Source: Ectobius pallidus
Lineage: Eukaryota; Arthropoda; Insecta; Blattodea; Ectobiidae
Reading direction: 5' to 3'
DNA: 64,000 nt
NCBI GenBank assembly: GCA_964059195.1
Contig: CAXKWD010000001.1
Location: 217,504,484 to 217,568,483 of the forward strand
Part shown: piece by piece, positions 23,240 through 33,926 of the stretch
Numbering within the stretch: position 1 is the stretch's first letter
Layout: each line of letters starts with the position of its first letter
The notes under the pieces: model-generated
Seen by the model: only the letters and a program-made list of their open reading frames with translations
Database searches by the model: none
What the model was told of the DNA's origin: nothing
Made by a program: the position numbers and the translations under genes

Positions 23240-24665
23240 CGGGGCCTGGGGGTTACTTCTTTAATTTAATTTAATTTATTGAACACAATGTGTATGTAAT
23301 AATATAAGTAATACAATCAAATTTTTAAATTGTCATTGTTAGCATCGTATCTTAGGGATTCAGTCCTTTCTGTGCAGTCTAGAATATGGTATTGTGGACA
23401 AAATTGCTCGCACAATACACACTTGTATATAAAACACAATAAAATAAAAAGAAGTTATATAAACAGTGGAGTATACTGTTAAAATCCAAATTCAGAAAAA
23501 ATATCATTCAGAATTTTGGATTTTAACACTTGTATATGTCTGACACTTGGTAATATCCTCTTTGGTCACATATTCGGTGGTGAAATTCATGTGCAACTGT
23601 TCTCGTGTATACGTTCCGCAGGTCAAAATTGGGTTCTTTCCACTCCTCTGTGGTCATGGCAGGCATTGTATAGAATTCCTGCTCAACATTTGCTGCTTTT
23701 TGCTCCCTTTCCCTAATGTGTGAATCGTATGCAGGTGTGCTGGGTAGTCTATTTTTCAGTCTTATTTCTCTAGCAAAGTAGCCTGTGTTGGCCAGGATAT
23801 ATGCTATTCTAATCTGGGTTGTTTTGGATAGTCGGAGAACTCTTCTTATATATAAGTAACTTTTACTGTTTCCAGTCTCTTCATATTTGCCGGTGTGAGA
23901 TAGGACCATATCTGAGGGATTGCGTAGCATGCTATAGGGGCAATCTTGATATGGAAGAGTCATAGAGCTGTTCTTACTGACAGTTTTTCCAAGTTCTTTA
24001 TTTCGAACATAGCCTTGATTGCTGCCGTACACCTTTCCTTCTATATGCTTTGTGAAGGTTTGGCCAGTTACTTGTAATGAATAATAATTGCCACAAATAA
24101 AAGTATCTGCTTTGGTGACATTTCCTCCTCTCCTAAATTTCATTATTTTTGTTTTACCATTGTTTATCTCTAGTCCATTCCTCTGTGACCATGTATGCAG
24201 CTTTTCTAGGCCTCTCTGCAGGGCTGGTTTGTTCTTCTGTTACTTATTAATTAAATACATACTCAGCTCAGTAGGAAAATTAAAATTATTGAAATATAAG
24301 TAAGCTAAGTATCGTTGTGTTTGGAATTATGTTGAGTTTGCCCCCCTTAATAAAATTCCTGGCAATGCCCCTGATCAACATGGACTTTTTTCCCCTCCAT
24401 CGTCAAGTTTAATTTCATTTTCCATCAGTGTGTTTGTTGGATATTAATGTTGTCACTGTCAATTTCCCAATCAGATTTTCCAGCTTCTTTATTAGGATGT
24501 CTCTGTGGACCAAATCAATGGCTTTGTGTAGTCAACAAAGATGTAGAGTTTTACCTTTTCTTTGCTCTGGGTTTGTTTAATATCTTGAAGTAGATTCTGT
24601 ACTGCCATTATTGACTATCTTCCCTTCCTGAAGCCGAACCTATCTATCTAAGAAGAATTACAAAG
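23240..24665 (-). pseudogene. Non-LTR reverse transcriptase with palm remnants
   Basis: Read on the minus strand from 24660, the copy shows GFRKGR, then AVQNLLQDIKQTQ and the RT block FVDYTKAFD-like sequence (one frame break), giving the first polymerase aspartate. After a gap it continues GLEKLHTWSQRNGLEINNGK and TKIMKFRRGGNVTKADTFIC. An uninterrupted 206-codon frame (24143-23523) then forms the C-terminal region. The YADD block is lost in an internal deletion near 24240-24400. A (TTAAA)n tail near 23262-23280 marks the 3' end. Confidence 0.8.
24346..24372 (-). repeat. Lone hAT-like terminus
   Basis: Inverted it reads caggggcattgccaggaatt, like a hAT end. No partner end or duplication was found. 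Confidence 0.35.
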
Positions 24666-25259
24666 TAGTGTGTCCAACCCCACACAGCATTTTTAAAACT
24701 ATAGGCCTAATTTCTTTAAACTTGTTTGCATAACTTACACGTGTTCCACCTGTTCACATTAAAACTTCAAACATTTTAAAGTATTTATCAGTGCAGTTCT
24801 GTATGAAGGATTCTATTTATAAAAGTTAGACAAAATTTTCTCTAACAATTTTTTACGTCTGCCATATTGTTTTTAAGATTTTTCTTTTAAGTATCAAATC
24901 CTGTAGGAACATCATATATATTATGCACAACTTTAAAGATCTACACGGTTTATGCGTTTTTACACAAAAGGGAATAAAAAATATAGACACAGAATAAATT
25001 TTATTAAAAATAAATAAAATTAGGAGCCTTTACAGTACCAAAGCTTCCCTTGCTCCCACATGTGTATCGTTGAATAATACCAATTATAGTCCGTGGTGAT
25101 AATCCATAATTTACAACCATGCATGAAATAATGGAAATACATCTCTATCAAGTCATTAAATCGTTTTTACCTTGATCTTGAGTTTCTATATTCCATATTT
25201 TCCGCCACAAAAATCACAACTTCCGACACGATTCACAAAGTTCAAACTAATTCTCCATA
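24666..25259. other. Unassigned sequence
   Basis: AT-rich, no supported feature. Confidence 0.4.
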
Positions 25260-25400
25260 CTTGCTGGGCATGCGCAGTGTGAATAAAATGTTCAGATTTC
25301 ATTAGTGCGCATGCTCTTCTTTACTCACCAGAGCGAAGAGGTTTTGTAGGTTTTGTTTTGGTGCACCTGTACCTACCTGTTCACTGATAATGACATTAAA
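25260..25400 (+). promoter_or_regulatory. Candidate TATA-less promoter with two NRF1-type motifs
   Basis: Two palindromic motifs, catgcgcag (25269-25277) and tgcgcatgc (25306-25314), match the core of the NRF1/erect-wing site, which is common in broadly expressed TATA-less promoters. They precede a segment that could be a first exon ending at a good splice donor (25579). This is 8.2 kb upstream of the spliced 5' UTR of the MFSD6-like gene on the same strand. The link to that gene is inference. Confidence 0.3.
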
Positions 25401-25578
25401 TGTACACGGGAAATTCGATAATCGAATATTTTAGAATTTGCTTTGGACGCGACCTTGATAAGGTTGTGTGGAATTTTGCGGCGTTTCCTTTATGTTTTGT
25501 GCAGAGTAGGAGAGCAGCTGATGACAGCCGATCTGTACGAAGTGAGAGCGTAAGGAGACATGACTTTGAGATTGTGAG
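25400..25578 (+). other. Candidate 5' noncoding exon
   Basis: G/C content rises relative to the surroundings, and the stretch ends in gattgtgag followed by gtgagaat, a good donor. Both strands are open for 60-78 codons here with no recognisable domain. The MFSD6-like gene needs an upstream noncoding exon because its start codon lies just after a splice acceptor. This is one candidate. Confidence 0.25.
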
Positions 25579-25580
25579 GT

Positions 25581-25984
25581 GAGAATTTCCATTTTTGTAG
25601 ATTGTAGCTGTTATAATTCTTCTCAAATGCATCTACACCTGGGATGCGAAACAACTGCAATAGGTAGATTGTAAATGAGGGTCGTGGAATTCACCGGTAA
25701 TGTGTAGACCATATCTACCTGTTTGTCTTACCCAGTTTTTTTAAGGTTAGTGCATTCTAGGTTGTATAAACTATTACAAACAGCATTAAAGAATATTTAC
25801 CATTGGGAATGAGGTACTACGATTCTCTGCTCGCTGTTTGTAACATTCTTTAGAACCTATAGAATTCATATTGTAAACTCAATTTCTTCCTAAAAATGCA
25901 TGAATTGCAAGAAATATTTTTTTTTTATTTAACCTAAAAAATGGGCTTGTAATTTGTACTGGTTACTCGCAAGACTCACTGCTT
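25581..25984. other. Unassigned sequence
   Basis: Nothing recognised. Confidence 0.4.
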
Positions 25985-26150
25985 TTGGCGAAAGATAAGA
26001 GTAAGTCGCCCCTTATGCTCCAAACAATGCATTGCTATGGTGACCACACGCTTGTTATCTCGGCACTCCCGACCGTTTCTTCTCTCCAAACTCCCGATCA
26101 TACCAAATACCAGCTACCAACCCTTGCACCAAAATGACAACTCGCTAGCT
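25985..26150. repeat. Partial left half of element D
   Basis: Contains ttttggcgaaagataagag and cattgctatggtgaccacac, which align with the left half of the copy at 27290-27862 (gtggcgaaagagaagctccg; attgctttgctgtggcgaca). Confidence 0.45.
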
Positions 26151-26184
26151 CACTCGGCACTCCCGATTAGACCACAATCGGCAT

Positions 26185-26946
26185 AAACCAAGTATCGGGT
26201 GCTAAATAGGCTCCGCCCATCCCGCGTTCCGTTGCCATGGCGACAGCAGCTGTCGGCCGGCGACCTCTCGCCCCGATCTTCTTCCGACCGTTCCCGACCG
26301 TCTCCCCGCCTTCATTCGACAGTCAACACTACCCCTATTGAAGATACGATTCCCACGATGCGACAGTGCCCCTTGTACCAAATATTCAAAATACGAGATG
26401 CCCCTTGTACCAAATATACCCACCTAAGTATTTACAAATTATATTTACGAATTACCAAGGCACCATTAGGATATATGTTCACCAGAGCCTCTTTAGCGTA
26501 ACAGGACTCACCACGTAGTACAAAGGCTAGAAGTTTTCTCGATTTTTATTGCAACGGCACTCGTGGTGTAGTGGTCAAGGCGATGGACTAGAACGCTCGC
26601 GGTAAACGGATCGAATCCCCGTAGGTGCGAAAATTAGTAGGATAGGAATAGGTCCCAAATAGGTAGGTAGGGTGAAGGAGAGAGAGGAGGTAATAGGGAG
26701 GAGAGGAGGAGGAGGAGGAGAAAAGAGATAAAAGGAGAAAATAAAAAATTTAATTTTCTTGTGTTTCTGCTATTTCCGCCAGATGTCTCTGCGCCGCTAC
26801 TACTAATTCCACCATTACCTACTAGATGTCTCCCACTGTTTCATTTAGTTAGTCCCCGCCCTAAACCCCTCCTTCCCGGGCGGGTCCCGATAGCGAGTAT
26901 GGGAGGAGCCTATTTGGCACCCGATATTTGGTTTTTCCCCCACAAT
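26185..26946. mobile_element. Inverted-repeat element D with tRNA-like core, copy 1
   Basis: The left arm aaaccaagtatcgggtgcta pairs with the right arm, which reads inverted aaaccaaatatcgggtgcca. Both continue into aggctcc. In the middle (26566-26632) is a tRNA-like unit with box A ggtgtagtggtcaaggcgat and box B ggatcgaatcccc, followed by the shared block aggaataggtcccaaatagg. Two more copies follow within 3 kb. Confidence 0.65.
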
Positions 26947-27289
26947 CACCTCTGCATATAGTCTAAATAATGCATAACACTATTCACATAGTTAAATGCG
27001 TGAAGCGGAGGCGGTAGCCGAAGCGAAGCGCCCTTGCATTTTTCGAACAATGTACGATACACTGTTTGTAGGTTTTGAAAATGTGGCATATTATATCTTC
27101 CAGAAGTTAGTCAGCCTGTCACCTTTTGTTTAGCGGTATGACGTCACACCACCAACATCCAATCACAAGTTTCTATGTAATATGAGGACAGAAGAATTCG
27201 CTAGATTGTGGTATAAAAGAAAGTGCATCGCGAGGGCGTGGTGGGTGGGAACATTCATCCAAGGTGCGATTTACATTTATTTTTTTCCC

Positions 27290-27862
27290 ACTGCTTTTGT
27301 GAGTTCTAAAGATTTGGTGGCGAAAGAGAAGCTCCGCCCACTCTGGCCATTGCTTTGCTGTGGCGACAGCCCACTTACCCTGGTCCCGTACCCTCCACTC
27401 TTTTTGTGCTGAATATGAATATGAAATGCCGAATACAAAAATGGCCCTTGAACCAAAGGAAATACACTAATTACTACAGTACGAAAATAATCCTTTTACC
27501 ATATCTTTCGCGTTATCAATCTCTACTATTTCATGTAGCTCTCTAAACTTCAATAGATGAGTTCTCGCTTCACACCACAATGATCATTCAATGGCGTAGT
27601 GTTTAAGACGACTGGCTATCATGCTAGCGGTCCCATGTTAGAATCCCGTTAGGTGCGTAAATTAATAGGATAGGAGTAGGTCCCAAATAGGTAGATAGAA
27701 TAAAGGAGAGACGGAATTAAATAGTAGGAAGAGGTAAAAGGGAAAAAAATTAAATTTTTCCCTATTTTTAACGCTGCTAGTAGTTCCAACATAGTTACCT
27801 AGACGTGTCTCGTCATTTTGGTGGGAGGAGCTTAAGGAGTGACCTATTCTTCTCTTTCCCCC
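27290..27862. mobile_element. Element D, copy 2
   Basis: The left arm contains gaagctccgcccac and the right arm ggtgggaggagcttaagg, its approximate inverse. The tRNA-like core is at 27590-27655 (ggcgtagtgtttaagacgac; gttagaatcccgttagg), followed by aggagtaggtcccaaatagg. It is more degraded than copy 1. Confidence 0.6.
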
Positions 27863-28020
27863 CAAATTGTTTTAAGTTACTGGCAATGTAACTATTGACT
27901 TTTCTCCACGCATGTATTTGCCTATGGCAATAAGACTTGGAACTTGAATTCGCTGCCAAACAATACCGGATTTTATTCAAAGACTATCATGCTTAGGTTC
28001 CTCCCGTTACTGTTTAAATA

Positions 28021-28180
28021 TGCTTCTGGTGAAGGGGGTCCTACTCGTGGGGTTCGGGGGCAAAGCCCCCATTACACAAACACAGGAAGGGAATCCCAGG
28101 CTGATATGAAGGTTTTTACCCAGCAGATACGTCTGCCTTGATAGCGATTGAGCCACTGAGGCAACTGTTTTGTACAGTAG
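28021..28180 (-). repeat. Degraded tRNA-like repeat
   Basis: Inverted it reads gcctcagtggctcaatcgct, box-A-like, then, after a body, gggggctttgcccccgaacc. No clean box B. Unclassified. Confidence 0.35.
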
Positions 28181-28506
28181 GTTTCCAGCATTGAATTTTT
28201 TCCACATGACTGATTGCCCTCTCCCAGGCCAACAATAGAACATTGCCCAGCACATGGAGGTTATTTAACAGCAGTTGTTAGTACCGTTTTAGGTTAATGT
28301 TGTGTCCACTTCGCAATTTTATTTAAGTTAGGCTATATGAAGATATTCATAGCAACAAACCTATGGTGTTGTTGGTCGAGCTACCTCTCACTAACCTTAC
28401 CTAATTTAGCCTGTCACAAACCTTGTGCTTCTCTTCCTGCATGTCAAGCTGTTTACAGCCAAATCACAAAAATGTGCATTTAAGCTTACATATTTATGGA
28501 TTCTAA

Positions 28507-28910
28507 AGCTCCATCCACAGTTGGTAGTCGGTAGTTGAAGTATAACGTGTGATGAGTAATGGACGCCATTCACAATGTGCAGTTGCAGTCGACAGCAGGC
28601 AGTTGGTAGTCGGTAGACGGCAGTCGGGAAGTTCATCTTCGACTACCGACTGCACGACTGCAAGTAACATATTACGAGATTGAAAATGATTTACTAGTTC
28701 AAATAAACAGATCACCATACTACGAGAAAGCAAGATGTGTTTATTACATAGCCTATATTATGCAATTATAAAGCGATTCCTTCACATTTCTTGTACTGTA
28801 AAATGTTTCCCTAACCTCAATGCCGACTGCATATTGTGGACAGCCTGAGTGCTGCTCCCAAGAGGCCAACTACAACTGCCAACTACCGACTGCACATTGT
28901 GGATAGACCA
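28507..28910. mobile_element. Inverted-repeat MITE with TAA duplication, 404 bp
   Basis: The ends agctccatccacagttgg and, inverted, tggtctatccacaatgtg are followed on each side by several copies of the block agtcggtag / ctaccgact. TAA flanks both sides (28504-28506 and 28911-28913). A 3-bp TWA duplication suggests the PIF/Harbinger group, but the evidence is thin. Confidence 0.55.
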
Positions 28911-29079
28911 TAAGGGTTTTGAAGAACAATATAGAATCACATTTGGGCATTTTTCTTATATCTAAAAACAAAATATCATGCCCAGTACTTGCTATATAAT
29001 CCCCCTTTCTAGTACTAACAGCCTGTTTTCACCACAGTTAATGCATATAGAAAAATTAAAGAATCATGGGTGAAATTTA

Positions 29080-29700
29080 TTGGCAAAAGACAACTTTAGG
29101 GGTCGTGTACCAGCCAAGTTTCACCCGCCGGCTGCTTCCCCTCACTTCCGAGCCTTTTGCACGCACCTCACTGTTGTACCCTTCATCAAATATGCATAAA
29201 ATATACAAAATCACAACTTTACGAAAATGACCCTTGCAACATATCAAAAGTACATTAAATTTAAAAAAAAAATATTCTGAAAATGACCCTTGCACCAAAA
29301 CAGTTATTTCTCATGTACTGTACTGTTCTCTAAACTTAAATAGATGAATTCTCCCTTCACCGCTCAGCAATCGCTCATGGTGTAGTAGTTAAGGCTACTT
29401 GTAACAGTGCTAGTGGTCTCGAGTTTGAATCCTGGTCAATCCAAAATTTACGGTCAGGAATAGGTCCCAAATAGGTAGGTAGGGTGGGGAGGGGGTGAGA
29501 GAAAGAGAGGAAGGTGGTGGAAAATGTAGAGAAAAAGAGGATAAAGGAGAAATAAAGTATTGAATTTTTTCCCAGTTTCACCTTTCCCACAGAAGATGGC
29601 ATTGGTAGTAACTTAGTTCAAATAGAAAGACAACTAGTAACTGCTGTTTTAGTTGGTGGGAGGAGCTTAGTGCACGATCTAATATTTTTTCCCCCAATTT
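29080..29700. mobile_element. Element D, copy 3
   Basis: Core at 29374-29440 (ggtgtagtagttaaggctac; gagtttgaatcctgg) with aggaataggtcccaaatagg after it, and a right arm ggtgggaggagcttagtgca. The left arm is poorly preserved, so the left limit is approximate. Confidence 0.5.
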
Positions 29701-29801
29701 ATTTATGCCATGATGCTGTAATTGGATAATAGACCCTTTCCCTCAAGGACATAACACCACAAAGTTTGGAATAATTGAATGGTGCACCTTATATTTGGAA
29801 A

Positions 29802-30266
29802 AATCCCTTTAGGCAGGCCTACAGGCTGAGGTAGATTTCGAAGTGCTTTTGGTTTAATTTATTGTCGCTGCGCAGCACTCTTCTTCTTTAGCCTTAGCAT
29901 GACACACCCACAATAATTTTTTCACACATTCAACTCTCGCCTTATATAAGAGCTATCGAGAAACTAGTTATTGATTTGCAGAGCATTCATCAAGAGCTTT
30001 TCAACGATACCCCACAAGACGTTTCAAAAATTTCTAATTTCCATCCCCCCCACACTCCCACTCGTATCCTCAAAACCCCCGAATCGTTGGTGTCACAGTG
30101 AACTCCATAGGGAGTACTCTAATTTATTCAAACAAAGTTTCCCTCTATACTTCATAGGGACCGAGATATAAAGTTTTCAAAATTTCAACCCCCTCCCCCG
30201 ACCCCCCTCTGGGCCAATTTTGCTCATTAACGAACTTGTCCGAACTATTGGGCCTAGAAATAACAT
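29802..30266 (-). repeat. Dispersed repeat R, uninterrupted copy
   Basis: The reverse complement matches 40936-41400 with roughly 85-90% identity by eye, including agagtactccctatggagtt and gtcttgtggggtatcgttga. It gives the unbroken sequence at the point where the other copy is cut by a hAT end. No coding frame. Confidence 0.8.
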
Positions 30267-31181
30267 AATAAAATTTGGTTCAAATATTTTCAAAATTATG
30301 GCCGCTAGCGTGTAAAGATAGATAGGCTAAAGTATTTTTCAAATGAGAAGCCAATTCCTTCACCGCCAATCACGTGTACAAACTAATGAGGTGCCGCTAT
30401 CAGTAAGGGTCTTCCCTCCGTCTTGCCGTCTCTGATTGGACCGCGTATCTAAGCAGGAGAAGGAAGAAACGGCTTGTCATCTGCAAAACACTGTAGATAT
30501 AGCCTATATAGGCCTATAAATATCACAAAAAAAAATTGAACGAGCGGTGGTTTCTTACTTAGGGAGGCATGAAACATAATGATATGAAAGAATTATTCGA
30601 AAATCATGACATGGTATCGATTGTAATAGGTAGATTTTTCTTTGAAATCTACCTAAAGATACACTTTACAGTACTGTAGTAAAAAATAGTGTTATCCATT
30701 GTGACTACTGTTACACAACATGTGCTTGATTGCCATTGTACTTTGTTGAGACTGGCATGAACACAAGTTTCATTACATAATACCCTGGAGCTTGTGCAAA
30801 TAGCTCTCAAACTCTTAAGGTCAGTTTCTTATTCCCAGTCCTTGAACCCTGCAACTCCAAGCTGCTACCTATTTCCATATCTGATCAATACAGATATTGT
30901 TACTTACGGCTGTCACAGGATTGCCAGTCATCCTGGATTTCAAGGGACAGTCCCTTATTTGAGTAAAATGATCCTTGTCCCTTATCATTTTTTCATGGGA
31001 TGTGAAGTGAAGATTAAATGCGAACAAGGGTCTAGCCTATGTTAAAACTTTATTTGCAGAAGAAAGTTCTATGATGCCTCTTCCATCTACCTATGCACTT
31101 AGTTTTACATTATGATAATAAATGACCTCACTATGCAGAAAATTGTGCAGTGAAATATGCTTTGAAAATCATGGAACAAGG
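30267..31181. other. Unassigned sequence
   Basis: Nothing supported. A short palindrome (gtagatttttctttgaaatctac) lies near 30631-30653. Confidence 0.4.
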
Positions 31182-31189
31182 GTCTATGT

Positions 31190-31458
31190 CAGCGTTTCTC
31201 AACCTATTGTCCGCGGACTACTGGTGGTCTGCGAAGATGGTGCAGATGGCCCTCAGACATAATTAAAAAAATATCATTAAGCAAGTGGAAAGTAAAGAAG
31301 TAAATTTTTTCACATATTTTGTTATAATGACCTATACTTAATACCCCAAATATTAAGAATATAGGCCTTCTTTTAAAAATGGTATATAAAATTAGGGGTC
31401 CGTAAATTTTTTTAGACATTTTAGAGGTCCTCGGGTTCAGAAAGGTTGAGAATCGCTG
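31190..31458. mobile_element. hAT MITE, 269 bp
   Basis: Termini cagcgtttctcaacc and, inverted, cagcgattctcaacc form a 15-bp terminal repeat with one mismatch. The pattern CAG(N)G(N)TTCTCAACC is that of Charlie/SPIN-type hAT elements. A perfect 8-bp duplication gtctatgt flanks it (31182-31189, 31459-31466). It is a complete nonautonomous copy. Confidence 0.92.
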
Positions 31459-31529
31459 GTCTATGTCAACCATAAAAGGAACATGCCTGCTTTCTTCACG
31501 GCAAGCCACTACAATAGCGGCAACAGTTA

Positions 31530-32138
31530 ATCCATAAAATAAGTTTTCCTGGGGCCATTTATAGAAACAAAACGCAATTTCATGGAAATAATTATTGCAA
31601 CAGATGCAGCAAGTGTTCAGCTATTTTTCAACATATTCGACACCTGAATTGAGATATTTGCCATACCGTGGGACCAACTTTTGAATACCTTTGTCGTAGA
31701 AGTCTGCCACCTGGGATTTGAACCACTATGTGACAACCATCACCACCTCTCTGTCATTCTCATTTCTTGAGGTGTAGGAAAAGATGGAAATCATTGGGAG
31801 TGAGTTAACCTGGGAAGTTCAACTGGGAGGTGTTTAAGCATCCACCCTACAGCCCGGACCTCGCTCCCAATGATTTCCATCTTTTTTGTACACCTCACGA
31901 AATGACAAAGAATGACAGAGAGGTGAAGGCGATTGTCACACAGTGGTTCAAATCCCAGGCGGCACACTTCTAAGTGACAGTTATTTAGAAGTTGGTCCCA
32001 TGATATGACAAGTGTCTCATTTCTGGTGGTGATTATGTTGAAAAATAGCTCAACACTTGCTGAAGTTGTTGCATAAATATTTCCATAAAATTATGTTGTG
32101 TTTCTGTAAACAGCCTCAGGGAAATTTATTTTATGGAT
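31530..32138. mobile_element. Mariner fold-back with two inverted transposase fragments
   Basis: The ends atccataaaataagttttcc and, inverted, atccataaaataaatttccc pair. The right half encodes HPPYSPDLAPNDFHLF (31847-31894), the mariner signature around the third catalytic residue, and continues to a C-terminal region containing WFKSQ and KLVPR-like blocks. The left half (31795-31590) carries the same C-terminal region on the opposite strand. So two 3' halves of one mariner are joined tail to tail around a short centre. Confidence 0.75.
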
Positions 32139-32479
32139 GAGCCTCATATTAAGAGAGGAAGAAACAACTACTCAGAGAAAAATACTGGCTGGATATTGTA
32201 GAACAGATGAACAGTGTGACTGTGACATTTCTCTGAACTCTGGAGATTACGCTTGATTATAAGAGACTCCCGTTCATTCCAGGAGAGTTTCAGACTAGCT
32301 TAATGCACCTTGAAAGTTGTCCAAGTAGCCTATTGTTTATGGACCTGATAAGTTATACTATGTGGATTTGCTTATCAGTAACAACAGTTTTTAGACATGA
32401 AACAAAAGTTTGCTTTTAACTGTGAGTTGAGCAAGCTTGCATATTCAAATGTAAGTGGTAAGTTCAACGTTAAGTGCAG

Positions 32480-33290
32480 TATGCAGTATTCTACTTACAT
32501 GTTTTGGCTAAAATAATATTAATGCTAGTTAGAGCAAATATTTCAGAAAAAACTAAGTATATGGTTATAAAACATCGAAATAATGTGCTACAACATTTTA
32601 GAATAGCCAGGACATCGTTCAAACAAGTGGAGAAACTCAAATATCTGGGAGCAATAATTACATACACAAATAACTTAATATTAAATTAGAAATTAAGTGT
32701 CAGTTGAAATCAGGAAATGCTTGTTATTATGCAGCTCAGAAACTTTTATCGTTTTTTTATCTGTCCAGAAATCTGAAAATAAAAATTTATAATCTACAAT
32801 TATCTTGTATTATATGGATGTGAGACATGGTTGCTTACTCTTTGGGAAGAACATAATCTGAGAGTGTCCGAAAACAGGGTGCTTAGGAAATTATTTGGAC
32901 CTAAGAGAGATGAAAATGAGGACTGGAGAAAACTGCATAATGACAAGATTCATAATCTGTACCGTTCACCAAATATACCCATAGTAAGGATAATTAAATC
33001 ACGGAGGATGAAATGGGCTGGAAATGTTGCACGCATGGGGGAGGAAAGACAATATCAAAAATATTGACTGAGGGATCCGAAGAGAAGAGACCAGACTTAG
33101 TTGGAAGACCTAGACGTAAGTGGGAGGACAATATTAGGATAGATTTAAGGGAAGTAGGATTTGCGAGGGATGGTTGGGTGGAGTTAGCACAGAATAGGGT
33201 TGAATGGCGGGCTCAGGTAAGCGTGGGTTCCATGAAATAGATAATATTCCTTTGGCTTGCTTGAGAATTGCTTATTGCTATTGAGTAAGT
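32480..33290 (+). pseudogene. Non-LTR retrotransposon 3' end, family N, copy 1
   Basis: Decayed C-terminal coding region with one or two frame breaks: KTKYMVIKHRNN, FKQVEKLKYLGAIIT, then a YGCETW-like segment and EHNLRVSENRVLRKLFGPKR, RMKWAGNVARMGEE, VGRPRRKWEDNIRIDLREVG, ending before a 3' tail (ttgagtaagtgag). Copies of the same end are at 43971-44507 and 59320-59824. Confidence 0.88.
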
Positions 33291-33793
33291 GAGAAAGTAG
33301 AGCAAATATTAAAAATAGTATGTGTATGAAATGAAACTTAAAGCAGTGTATTTCTTGTGAAGTCATGACCATTGTGCCAGCAATATATGAGCCATATAAT
33401 CTATGAAGTGAAGATCTATTCATTTGCATCCCATCACTCCTTAGATGGGAGTATAAAGGCCACTGAGTGGAAGTTTCGTTACTGAAAACTAATTTAAATG
33501 TGCACCTACACATATACCAGTAGAATCAGAGTGATCAAATGAAGTTCTTTGAACATAGCTGTCTTGACTCATGTAGTTTCAAATCTATTTAGGCTAGGAT
33601 GAACTGTAAAGCATCACTTACGTAAAAACATGTTTTTTCACGAAAATTTGATTAATGTGTCCAGTATCATTAAAAAACAGGACATGTTTGTGAAATACGG
33701 ACTCCTGGTAATCCTAATTATACAATATAATCTAAAAGTGAGGGTCAACAACAAATTTATCTTTAATTGTAACTGTCTCTTCCTTATTTTCAG
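33291..33793. other. Upstream intron sequence
   Basis: Lies directly upstream of the 5' UTR splice acceptor of the MFSD6-like gene. No other feature seen. The polypyrimidine tract ctcttccttattttcag ends at 33793. Confidence 0.5.
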
Positions 33794-33859
33794 GCTATAG
33801 TTTCTCTGGTATGACTGGCTGTACTATATTTTGAAGACTGATAGAATTACTGTCTCACA
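33794..33859 (+). other. MFSD6: 5' UTR segment of the MFSD6-like gene
   Basis: Begins after a strong acceptor (ccttattttcag) and runs 66 bases to the start codon. Since the exon opens with an acceptor, at least one noncoding exon must lie upstream. The context before the ATG is tctcacaATG, with A at -3 relative to an optimal insect start. Confidence 0.7.
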
Positions 33860-33926
33860 ATGGTGAACCTCAAGATAAACTCTGACCTTCTCCCTCTCAA
33901 GGGCCAATATTTCCTATGGAATGCTG
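33860..33926 (+). CDS. MFSD6: MFSD6-like, coding exon 1
   Basis: Residues 1-22: MVNLKINSDLLPLKGQYFLW then NA, with the next glycine split by the intron. The donor is G|gtaagt. This short cytosolic N-terminus leads straight into TM1, typical of the family's insect members. The ATG is the first in the exon, and the frame joins exon 2 without loss. Confidence 0.9.

Noticed and set aside
27944..28255. 65- and 82-codon frames around a gggggctttgccccc palindrome
   Set aside because: Repeat-derived with no domain. The palindrome belongs to a degraded tRNA-like repeat.
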